Assembly (NCBI GenBank): GCA_048527645.1
Contig: DBGFNI010000073.1
Coordinates: 1-6,731 of the forward strand
Reading direction: 5' to 3'
DNA from: HGM12669 sp048527645
Lineage (GTDB): Bacteria; Bacillota; Clostridia; Oscillospirales; CAG-272
DNA length: 6,731 nucleotides
A model generated the notes under the pieces. It was not told where the DNA came from, made no database searches, and was given only the letters and a program-made list of their open reading frames with translations. Of this stretch, positions 1 through 6,346 are shown one piece after another. Each line of letters begins with the position of its first letter. The stretch's first letter is position 1. A program made the translations under genes and the position numbers.

Positions 1-72
1 AGTCAAAGCGTTGATATGGGTAAATAGTGCTTGGATTTGGCTTTTCTGTGACTTTTCTACGGTGTGTTGTGG

Positions 73-81
73 TGATATAAT
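73..81 (+). promoter_or_regulatory. Extended -10 promoter of the MFS transporter gene
   Basis: The sequence TGATATAAT contains a perfect -10 hexamer (TATAAT, 76-81) preceded by TGn, the extended -10 element read by the housekeeping sigma factor. No good -35 hexamer lies 16-18 bases upstream (53-58 is TTTTCT), which is tolerated when the extended element is present. Transcription would start near position 88, giving a leader of roughly 34 bases before the ATG at 122. This supports the ATG at 122 over any upstream in-frame codon, because those would lie in or before the promoter. Seen in sequence; activity is inferred. Confidence 0.6.
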
Positions 82-108
82 TAAGCTAAGAAATCATTGC
101 TTAAACTT

Positions 109-115
109 GAAGGGA
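109..115 (+). promoter_or_regulatory. Ribosome binding site deciding the MFS start
   Basis: GAAGGGA lies 6 bases before the ATG at 122, a normal Shine-Dalgarno distance. The open frame reaches upstream to an ATG at 11, but that codon has no comparable site and precedes the promoter, so 122 is chosen as the start. Confidence 0.7.
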
Positions 116-121
116 ATCATC

Positions 122-1312
122 ATGACAAAACAAAAGAATTACAAAAAGACACTTATAGCTTGTTATCTTGGTTTTGTTACACAGGCTATATCCGCAAACT
201 TTGCGCCACTCTTGTTTTTAACATTCAAAAGTACTTACGGAATCACTCTTGAAAAGATTGCAATGATTCCATTGGTATTCTATTTCACACAATTGCTCAT
301 TGATTTTGCGGCTACCAAATTCGCCGACAAAATAGGATATCGCATCTGCGTGGTTGCATCTCAAGCGTTATCGGCTGTAGGTCTTGTCTTAATGGCGATT
401 TTGCCGGAAGTACTTCCTGTACCGTTTATAGGTATTCTGATTTCGGTAGTGCTTTATGCTGTAGGAAGCGGTCTTATTGAGGTTTTGGTAAGTCCTATCG
501 TTGAAGCCTGCCCTTTTGAAAACAAAGACGGAATGATGAGTCTATTACATTCGTTTTATTGTTGGGGATCAATGGGGGTCATTTTGGGTTCCACACTCTT
601 TTTTGCTGCATTTGGCGTAGAGAATTGGAAGACACTGACTTTCATTTGGGCATTGATACCGTTTTATAACATATTCAACTTTATTAACTGTCCTATAGAA
701 CGATTGGTTGAAGATGGCAAGAGTACGGGCATTAGCAAACTGCTGAAAACGCCGATCTTCTGGTTGATGATAATTCTTATGGTATGTTCGGGTGCATCTG
801 AAGCGACCATGGCTCAATGGGCATCAGCATTTACCGAATCTGCTATCGGTGTATCCAAAACGGTTGGTGATTTAGCAGGGCCGTGTTTGTTTGCAATGTT
901 GATGGGTATATCCCGTATGCTGTACGGAAAGTTCAGTGAAAAACTTGATTTGACCAAGGTTATGCTTGTTTGCGGGATCATGTGCGCCGGTTGCTATTTG
1001 TTGGCTTCGCTGTCCACCATATCAATTCTCGGACTTGCAGGCTGTGCCCTTTGCGGTTTAGCAGTCGGTATTATGTGGCCGGGGTCTATCAGCATATCCT
1101 CTAAGCATTGTCCAAGGGGTGGAACTGCAATGTTCGCATTCTTAGCCTTAGCCGGAGATTTTGGCGCTATGGTTAGTCCTGCTATGGTAGGGAGTTTTTC
1201 TGAAACGGCAGGTGGTAATCTTAAAACAGGATTGCTTGTAGCCACAATTTTCCCGGTCATCCTTATATTTGGATTGCTTTTTCTAAGGAAAAAGTTCAGT
1301 AAAGCAGGATAA
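122..1312 (+). CDS. MFS (major facilitator superfamily) transporter, substrate unknown
   Basis: This is a 396-residue, strongly hydrophobic inner-membrane protein of the usual MFS length, with about 12 likely membrane segments. The loop between the second and third helices carries a motif-A-like FADKIGYR (residues 67-74), and the second half has an equivalent charged loop near SRMLYGKFSEKLD (264-276), as expected from the internal duplication of MFS carriers. Other family-like stretches are LLHSFYCWGSMGVI (141-154), ASEATMAQWASAF (225-237) and GDFGAMVSPAMVG (345-357). The overall style recalls FucP-like sugar permeases of Firmicutes, but no residue fixes the substrate; a nutrient symporter is more likely than a drug pump, by inference only. 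It stands alone with its own promoter and binding site, and no metabolic or regulatory gene adjoins it to hint at a substrate. Its DNA is AT-richer than the operon at the right end of the window. Confidence 0.88.
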   Translation: MTKQKNYKKTLIACYLGFVTQAISANFAPLLFLTFKSTYGITLEKIAMIPLVFYFTQLLIDFAATKFADKIGYRICVVASQALSAVGLVLMAILPEVLPVPFIGILISVVLYAVGSGLIEVLVSPIVEACPFENKDGMMSLLHSFYCWGSMGVILGSTLFFAAFGVENWKTLTFIWALIPFYNIFNFINCPIERLVEDGKSTGISKLLKTPIFWLMIILMVCSGASEATMAQWASAFTESAIGVSKTVGDLAGPCLFAMLMGISRMLYGKFSEKLDLTKVMLVCGIMCAGCYLLASLSTISILGLAGCALCGLAVGIMWPGSISISSKHCPRGGTAMFAFLALAGDFGAMVSPAMVGSFSETAGGNLKTGLLVATIFPVILIFGLLFLRKKFSKAG

Positions 1313-1370
1313 CGAAAACAATAGATTAATTCTCATTTTAATAGCATTCATTATTAACTTCCTCGAATTT

Positions 1371-1556
1371 CTATGCAACATAGTATATATACCCTGCATG
1401 CACAATCGATTCCACACGATCCACAGCATAATTATTCTTGTTATCAGCCACGATTACAAAACGAAAGCAAGGGCTTCTTTGCGCAGGATAATACAGATGC
1501 GTCGTAAAATCAAAATACGAGTCTAACGAAAAGCAAAATTTCATAAGCAGAATCAT
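1371..1556 (-). CDS. Possible small protein or gene remnant, unrecognised
   Basis: A 61-codon minus-strand frame runs from an ATG at 1554-1556 to a TAG at 1371-1373. A GAGG sequence lies 5 bases before the ATG, a good Shine-Dalgarno arrangement. The product is rich in aromatic residues, and the stretch around RFVIVADNKNNYAVDRVESI (residues 32-51) looks protein-like rather than random, but I do not recognise a family. The frame stays open upstream of the ATG through the terminator region to a stop at 1680-1682. So it could equally be the tail of a longer, decayed gene whose 5' part was replaced. No partner gene lies nearby on this strand. Otherwise the region 1313-1590 holds nothing I can support. 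Confidence 0.25.
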   Translation of the reverse strand: MILLMKFCFSLDSYFDFTTHLYYPAQRSPCFRFVIVADNKNNYAVDRVESIVHAGYIYYVA

Positions 1557-1590
1557 TTCATCCTCGTTGCGTTGGAAAGGAATGAATAAC

Positions 1591-1634
1591 GCCCGAAGGC
1601 CGGTGCAGTAAAAGGCTTTCGGGCTTTTCTTTTT
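1591..1634 (+). terminator. Rho-independent terminator, + strand
   Basis: An 11-bp stem is formed by GCCCGAAGGCC (1591-1601) and GGCTTTCGGGC (1614-1624) with one G-U pair and a 12-base loop. A T-rich tail follows (TTTTCTTTTT, 1625-1634). This is a classic intrinsic terminator for + strand transcripts. The only + strand gene before it is the MFS transporter, ending about 280 bases upstream, so it either ends that transcript with a long 3' tail or once served a gene now lost. In the minus direction the tail is much poorer. Confidence 0.8.
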
Positions 1635-1810
1635 CGTGCTGTACGATGTTCGTCCATTTATCTTATCACAGCACTTATTTCATCATCCGGTTAAGCGGAT
1701 AACAGATCGATAGTGTAAAAACGAACAGTAATAGTTGAAAATAAATGTTGTAGGTGCAAAAGATGAACAACATCCGCAATCGTACAAGAAAATTGTAAAT
1801 GCAGAACTGA

Positions 1811-2494
1811 TCATCACCGCGTTATAAGTCCAACGGTAGCAGCCCGAAGTGCACACCGCAAATACAACGATGTTCGAACAGCGGAAAAGAATACCGTTAC
1901 GCCGCATTAACCAAGGAACACCCGTCTCTGCTGCACTCTTCAACGGTTGCAAAGCTGCATGCAAAATCCTTTTTGGTGCGCTGCGCGCATCCCTTTCGCC
2001 GCGCGCCGCTGATGCTCGCCGACCGCACGTTTCAAACGGAGGTGCTGCTTTTTTGCGATGCCGTTTGCAGTGTTGATGCCCTTGGATATTGCTACCGCTG
2101 TGATACGCCCCGTTGCCGCGCCGTCCCCTTTGCGCAATCGCCCGAAGCAGTCGAAGCGTCGATTCTCTGCGGCAGCCGCTGCGCCGAAGCACGTCAACAG
2201 ATGATCCGATTGGAGCATCTGCAATCCGATCCCCTGGTTGCGCAATGCCATCAGTTGTTTCTTGCCGATCTCTGCATTACCAACGCGCAGCAGATCGAGC
2301 AACAGCGTTTCACAAAAGCAGAAAAAGAACAGCTTTACGCGCTGTATCTCAACAGACTGGAGCTTTCATCAAAAAGCGCCCTGCGCGGTTTCTCACCGGC
2401 AGAGCGCCTGATATTGTGGGCAAGTGCAAAGAAAAAGCCCCACGCCGTTTCCCGCTGCTGCCAGCTGCAAAAGCGGTGGTGGGACACGCCGTGA
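1811..2494 (+). pseudogene. 5'-truncated glycosyltransferase family 2 remnant (C-terminal part)
   Basis: A + strand frame is open from 1811 (after a TGA at 1808-1810) to the TGA at 2492-2494, and codon choice looks coding from about 1883 on. The peptide resembles the C-terminal half of family 2 glycosyltransferases. It has a KLHAKSFL-like segment, where family members usually read N-K-L-(F/Y)-R-R-x-x-L. DRTFQTEVLLFCDAV then matches the place of the usual E-D-x-x-F-x-x-x-x-L, and GYCYRCD matches the common L-Y-x-Y-R. A charged helical tail follows, ending in QKRWWDTP. The nucleotide-sugar fold with its DxD site is absent, and no ATG with a ribosome binding site opens the frame; internal starts (TTG 1973, ATG 2012) lack one. 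So I call it a dead remnant, though a short intact gene of unknown function cannot be excluded. It has 12 cysteines in its last 173 codons, which is unusual. Family placement is from motif shape only. Confidence 0.42.
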
Positions 2495-2521
2495 GCACCG
2501 CCGCTTTCGGTATCGTTTCGT

Positions 2522-2719
2522 TTACGCCTCGTCCTCCAGGACCGGCGGAACAAATTCTTCGATTGCGCCGCGCAGCTTCGTATGATGAATCACAAAATGG
2601 ATCGCCGGTGATTTGCACCCGGAAACCATCGCCTGCCCCTCAAAATATGTATCTCTAAATTTCGGAAGGTGCAGCTCGCCGCCTTGTGCAAGTGATAATT
2701 CAGGTGATCCTTTGCAAAG
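2522..2719 (-). pseudogene. Unrecognised C-terminal gene remnant, convergent with the glycosyltransferase remnant
   Basis: Reading the minus strand from 2719 to a TAA at 2522-2524 gives a 65-codon open frame, closed upstream by a stop at 2720-2722, with no usable start near its beginning. The peptide has natural composition: GELHLPKFRDTYFEGQAMVS, then GCKSPAIHFVIHHTKLRGAI, then EEFVPPVLEDEA at the very end. It looks like the tail of a real protein, but I cannot assign a family. It lies downstream of lplA on the same strand and ends 27 bases from the end of the convergent glycosyltransferase remnant. Its 5' part appears lost or frameshifted in the stretch 2720-2800, where the other frames are broken by stops. 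The interval 2495-2801 holds nothing else I can support. Confidence 0.3.
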
Positions 2720-2801
2720 TCATCTGCCTGTCACACATGCTGCAAGCCGTGAACATACAAGCAAGGAAATGCCCGAATATCCTGATTTTTCTCGTCCCGA
2801 T

Positions 2802-3761
2802 TTATATCCCACGGAAAAACGCCGCCACCTGTTCAAAGCCCGCGTCCGACAGCCTTTCAGAGAGCGCCGCGGGATCCATCACAGCGCCGGTCAGCACCGC
2901 CTCCAGCCGCTGTCCCACCTCCAGATCCAAAGAATCGGTGTAAACACGGCAGCGAATAATCTTGCCCTGTTCGACATTCAGGCAAAACTGTACTGTCCCG
3001 AAATCAAAACGGCTCTCCAGCGTATAAGTAAACGCGGGCGTCTCGCCAAATCGCCATTCCGAGCCGGCGTGGCGCGCAGTAAGCGCGGCGATTGCTTCCA
3101 GCTCTGTTTCAGAAAATGTCAGCGGGTGCACATCACTGTGCGCACGGCGGAATGCATCTATCATGTTTTCCAACAGCACCGGCACCGTCAAATCTGGCAC
3201 ATACTGCGTCAGATTCGCCACACGGGAGTGAACCGATTTTACACCTTTTGCCTCCAGCTTCTTTTTCGACACCGTCAGATATTTCCCCATACGGGACAAA
3301 TCAGCGTCAACCAGCAGCGTCCCGTGGTGCATATAACGGCTGCCCTTCTGACAAAAAGCATGTCCGGATACCTTTCTGCCCGCAACGGTCAGGTCATTTC
3401 TGCCATCCGCAGCAGCGTCAATCCCCAGTGCGCGCAGCGCCTCTAAAATAAACGCATTCAGTTCTGCCCGGTCATACAGCGCCGTGGGAACGTGCAGCGA
3501 AAAATTCAGATTTCCGCCGTCATGATACACCGCTCCGCCGCCACTGACTCGCCTTGCCAGCTGCACACCATCTTCTTCCATCGCCGCCAGATTGCATTCC
3601 AGATACGGGTTCTGGTTTTGTCCGATGATGACAGCGTTTGTGTTGATATAGAAAAGCAGGCAAATCTCTTCCGGCGGCAAATGCTGAATCAAATACTCGT
3701 CATAAGCCATGTTCTCCCAAGCGTTCCCGCTTTGCGAAACAAAATATCGGTATTGCATCAT
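2802..3761 (-). CDS. lplA: Lipoate-protein ligase A
   Basis: This cytoplasmic enzyme activates free lipoate with ATP and transfers it to a lysine on lipoyl domains, such as the E2 subunit of 2-oxoacid dehydrogenases. The 319-residue length fits the family (the E. coli enzyme has 338). The hallmark motifs are present: RRVSGGGAVYHDGGNLNFS (residues 70-88), which shapes the lipoate and adenylate pocket; GRNDLTV (120-126); and GRKVSGHAF (128-136), whose K130 corresponds to the conserved catalytic lysine. HHGTLLVD (145-152) and KGVKSVHSRVANL (173-185) follow as in typical ligases. The C-terminal accessory domain is present from about residue 230, with the W-x-x-G-x-x-P signature near EWRFGETPAF. 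The gene starts with two ATGs; the first (3759-3761) lies 5 bases after GAGG and is taken as the start. It follows the E1 gene by 73 bases containing a strong hairpin, so expression may be partly uncoupled. It probably lipoylates the E2 of the same operon. Confidence 0.93.
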   Translation of the reverse strand: MMQYRYFVSQSGNAWENMAYDEYLIQHLPPEEICLLFYINTNAVIIGQNQNPYLECNLAAMEEDGVQLARRVSGGGAVYHDGGNLNFSLHVPTALYDRAELNAFILEALRALGIDAAADGRNDLTVAGRKVSGHAFCQKGSRYMHHGTLLVDADLSRMGKYLTVSKKKLEAKGVKSVHSRVANLTQYVPDLTVPVLLENMIDAFRRAHSDVHPLTFSETELEAIAALTARHAGSEWRFGETPAFTYTLESRFDFGTVQFCLNVEQGKIIRCRVYTDSLDLEVGQRLEAVLTGAVMDPAALSERLSDAGFEQVAAFFRGI

Positions 3762-3775
3762 AATATCCTCATTTA

Positions 3776-3813
3776 AAGAGCAAGCGGCTGTATTGTAACA
3801 GCCGCTTGCTCTT
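3776..3813 (-). terminator. Perfect 16-bp hairpin between the E1 gene and lplA; partial terminator or processing element
   Basis: AAGAGCAAGCGGCTGT (3776-3791) and its exact reverse complement (3798-3813) form a perfect 16-bp stem with a 6-base loop. On the minus strand, the sense strand of the operon, it begins 21 bases after the E1 stop codon, and the lplA Shine-Dalgarno lies 5 bases beyond it. The uridine run after the stem is short (it ends in CTTT, then AAAT), so termination would be incomplete. The likely role is to lower lplA transcription relative to E1 or to protect the upstream mRNA end. Hairpin seen directly; role inferred. Confidence 0.65.
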
Positions 3814-3834
3814 CCTTGTAATACGAATAATCGG

Positions 3835-6303
3835 TCAGACGCCTGCTCGTTCTTTGCGCAGCTGTTCCGCCGTTGTATAGCTTACGGTAGGAACATGATC
3901 CTTCAAAGGAACGATCTTCTCATTGATCGCATCCAAAATCCAGTTTTCCTGCGGGAAGAAGAACTCGTCAAACTCAAAGGGCGGCGTAATCCAGTTTTTC
4001 GCGCCGACCACAACAGGCGGTGCATCCAACTCGTCAAAGCACATTTCGCTGATGCGCTGAGCCACCTCGTTGAGGAAAGAACCTCTTGCGCAGGCGTCAG
4101 ATACCAAAACGACTCTGCCCGTCTTCTTGACCGATTCAACGATCTTGGTATAATCCAACGGAACCAGGCTGTGCAGATTGATAATTTCCGCCTCCATGCC
4201 GTATTTTTCCTTGAGTGTGTCCGCAGCCTTGCACGCACGGTACAAAACCGCGCCGATGGTGAGAATGGTCACATCGTTTCCGCTGCGCACCACATTCGTG
4301 TCTCCGATCGTGATTTCATACGGCTCAGCCGGCACGCCGCCCTCATGGAACTGCTCGCCCATGTCGTAGATGCGCTGGCTCTCAAAGAAGACAACCGGGT
4401 CGGTGCCGTTCAGTGCCGCGGTCATCAGCCCCTTCGCCTCCCAAGGCGTTGCCGGGAAGCAAACCTTCAATCCCGGAATATGTGTACACAGGGCTGTCCA
4501 GTCCTGAGAGTGCTGCGCACCGTATTTGGAGCCGACGGAGACGCGGAGAATCAGCGGCATTTTCAGAATACCGGCGCTCATCGCCTGCCATTTTGACATC
4601 TGGTTAAAAATTTCATCGCCCGCACGGCCGATAAAGTCCGCATACATCAGCTCCACCACCGCACGGCCGCCGCACATGCAGTAGCCGACCGCGCTGCCGA
4701 CAATCGCCGCCTCGGAGATCGGCGCGTTGAACAGTCTGGAATAAGGGATAACGTCCGGCAAGCCTCTGTAAACGGCAAATGCGCCGCCCCAGTCACGCAC
4801 GTCCTCACCGTAGGAAATCAGCGTGGAATCCTCATAATACTTATCCAGCAGCGGCTCGAAAATCGCGTCGCGGATATTAAAGGTCTTCATCTTGCTCACA
4901 GGCTTGCCGTCAACGACCGCCATGCGGCTCTTTCCGGCAATCTGCTGCACACGGGAGCAGGACTCTTTCGGACCGGTAACAGAGGGTTCTTCGGTGCCGA
5001 AGGATTTCACCTTCCCGTTGGAGAACATCATCCGCTCAATGATCGCGGGATCTGCCTTGAAGTCCGCATAGGGAGAGTAGGTCGGATCCGATGCGTGCTT
5101 GCAGATCATTGCCATGCGGTTCTTGGTTTCCTCCAGAACTGCCTCCAGCTGATCGTCCGTTGCCACGCCTGCCTCAACCAGCGCGCGGCGGTATGTCACA
5201 ATGGGATCAACCTCTTTCCATGCATCCATTTCTTCTTTGGTGCGGTATGCGTTTTGGTCAGAGGTAGAATGTCCGCTGAAGCGGTATGTAACCGTATCCA
5301 GCAGAACCGGACCCTCACCCTTGTGCAAAATATCCAGTTTGCGCTCCATCGCGTCGATCACCGCCAGCGGGTTAAAGCCGTCGATGCGCTCCGCATACAT
5401 CTGATTGGGCGTGATACCCGCGCCGATGCGCGCCAAAAAGTCATACGCCATGGTCTCGCCGCGAGTCTGACCGCCCATGCCGTAGCTGTTGTTGAAGACG
5501 TTGAACAAAACGGGCATGCCGCCGTTCTTCCCCTCTTCCCACAACTGACGGTACTGATCCATTGCGGCAAAGTTCAGCGCTTCCCAAACAGGGCCGCAGC
5601 CAAGCGAGCCGTCACCGATATTACACACGACAATGCCGGACTTGTTGTTGCACTTTTTATAGAGCGCCGCACCCGCAGCAATGGTTGCGGAGCCTCCCAC
5701 GATTGCATTGTTGGGATAAACGCCGAACGGCAGGAAAAACGCGTGCATCGAGCCGCCAAGCCCCATGTGGAAGCCGGTCTTGCGCGCGAAGATTTCTGCC
5801 AGTGTACCGTATACGATAAAGCGGATCGCCAGTTCTTTGACGTTGTCAACAGGACCCATTTTTTCCACGGCACGCAGCGTCTCACCGCCGATAAAGCCCT
5901 CCATGGTCTGCATCAGCTCCTGGTCGCTCATCTTGTTGATGCAGGAGAGGGATTTTGCCAAGATCTCGCTGTGGCTGCGGTGGCTGCCGAAGTTAAAATC
6001 GTTCTTGTCCAGCAGATACGCCTGCCCGACACACGCCGCCTCCTGTCCGATCGACAGATGTGCCGGACCGGGATATGTCGTGTCAACGCCGCCGTAGTTG
6101 CTCTGTGTCTTGATGCAGTTGAGCATCGTCTCAAATTCACGCAGGATGGTGATGTCGCGGTAAATCCGGATCAGATTGTCATCTCCGTATTTCTCGCGCT
6201 CCTCACCGACGGACTTTGCATAAGTGTTGACCGGGATATCTGTAAAGGAAATTTTCCCCGGCGCACGGATCTCATTGGGATCTACATACAAACTCTTTGA
6301 CAT
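3835..6303 (-). CDS. Fused E1 alpha/beta subunit of a 2-oxoacid (pyruvate/branched-chain/acetoin type) dehydrogenase
   Basis: This 822-residue cytoplasmic enzyme joins in one chain the two E1 subunits that are usually separate. With thiamine diphosphate it decarboxylates a 2-oxoacid and passes the acyl group to lipoate on E2. The alpha half (about 40-425) has HRSHSEILAKSL (108-119), GFHMGLGGSMH (177-187), the ThDP/Mg motif GDGS (230-233) ending in NN (271-272), and the phospholoop-like GHSTSDQNAYRTKEE (344-358). A linker (about 425-472) leads to the beta half, with SYGEDV (497-502; E500 is the conserved catalytic glutamate), NAPISEAAIVGSAVG (526-540), QHSQDW (597-602) and HIPGLKV (608-614). 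The GDG-to-NN distance is about 12 residues longer than the usual 25-30. The ATG at 6301-6303 follows AGGAGA by 7 bases. It lies 43 bases after the E3 gene and before lplA, which supports a lipoate-dependent complex. Sequence alone does not tell pyruvate, branched-chain oxoacid or acetoin as substrate. Confidence 0.92.
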   Translation of the reverse strand: MSKSLYVDPNEIRAPGKISFTDIPVNTYAKSVGEEREKYGDDNLIRIYRDITILREFETMLNCIKTQSNYGGVDTTYPGPAHLSIGQEAACVGQAYLLDKNDFNFGSHRSHSEILAKSLSCINKMSDQELMQTMEGFIGGETLRAVEKMGPVDNVKELAIRFIVYGTLAEIFARKTGFHMGLGGSMHAFFLPFGVYPNNAIVGGSATIAAGAALYKKCNNKSGIVVCNIGDGSLGCGPVWEALNFAAMDQYRQLWEEGKNGGMPVLFNVFNNSYGMGGQTRGETMAYDFLARIGAGITPNQMYAERIDGFNPLAVIDAMERKLDILHKGEGPVLLDTVTYRFSGHSTSDQNAYRTKEEMDAWKEVDPIVTYRRALVEAGVATDDQLEAVLEETKNRMAMICKHASDPTYSPYADFKADPAIIERMMFSNGKVKSFGTEEPSVTGPKESCSRVQQIAGKSRMAVVDGKPVSKMKTFNIRDAIFEPLLDKYYEDSTLISYGEDVRDWGGAFAVYRGLPDVIPYSRLFNAPISEAAIVGSAVGYCMCGGRAVVELMYADFIGRAGDEIFNQMSKWQAMSAGILKMPLILRVSVGSKYGAQHSQDWTALCTHIPGLKVCFPATPWEAKGLMTAALNGTDPVVFFESQRIYDMGEQFHEGGVPAEPYEITIGDTNVVRSGNDVTILTIGAVLYRACKAADTLKEKYGMEAEIINLHSLVPLDYTKIVESVKKTGRVVLVSDACARGSFLNEVAQRISEMCFDELDAPPVVVGAKNWITPPFEFDEFFFPQENWILDAINEKIVPLKDHVPTVSYTTAEQLRKERAGV

Positions 6304-6310
6304 AATATAC

Positions 6311-6316
6311 TCTCCT
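6311..6316 (-). promoter_or_regulatory. Ribosome binding site of the fused E1 gene
   Basis: On the minus strand AGGAGA lies 7 bases before the ATG at 6301-6303, a near-ideal Shine-Dalgarno. It fixes the start and suggests strong, independent translation within the operon. Confidence 0.7.
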
Positions 6317-6346
6317 TATTTCTGCAAGGTTTATTGACGTTTCTGA

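Noticed and set aside
11..121. Upstream extension of the transporter frame to an ATG at 11
   Set aside because: The 37 extra codons include the predicted promoter at 73-81, and no binding site precedes the ATG at 11. The ATG at 122 has a good site and gives the usual MFS N-terminus.
1371..1395. Short AT-rich palindromes (TATG...CATA, GTATATATAC) after the transporter gene
   Set aside because: Stems this short and AT-only are expected by chance in AT-rich DNA and do not make a terminator or operator.
1683..2192. A 169-codon minus-strand frame opposite the glycosyltransferase remnant, with a hydrophobic C-terminal end
   Set aside because: Its N-terminal two-thirds is Arg-rich shadow sequence of the + strand remnant. 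The last 70 or so codons (1683-1890) could be the end of a decayed membrane protein, but nothing identifies it, so I did not call it.
2613..3446. A 277-codon + strand open frame across the start of the intergenic region and most of lplA
   Set aside because: It overlaps the well-supported lplA gene antisense, is rich in His, Arg and Gln as shadows usually are, and has no ribosome binding site or motif.
5095..6300. A roughly 400-codon open frame on the + strand, antisense to the E1 gene
   Set aside because: It lies wholly within the E1 coding region and has no recognisable motif. Long antisense frames like this arise from GC-rich third positions, and the E1 product has unmistakable family motifs.
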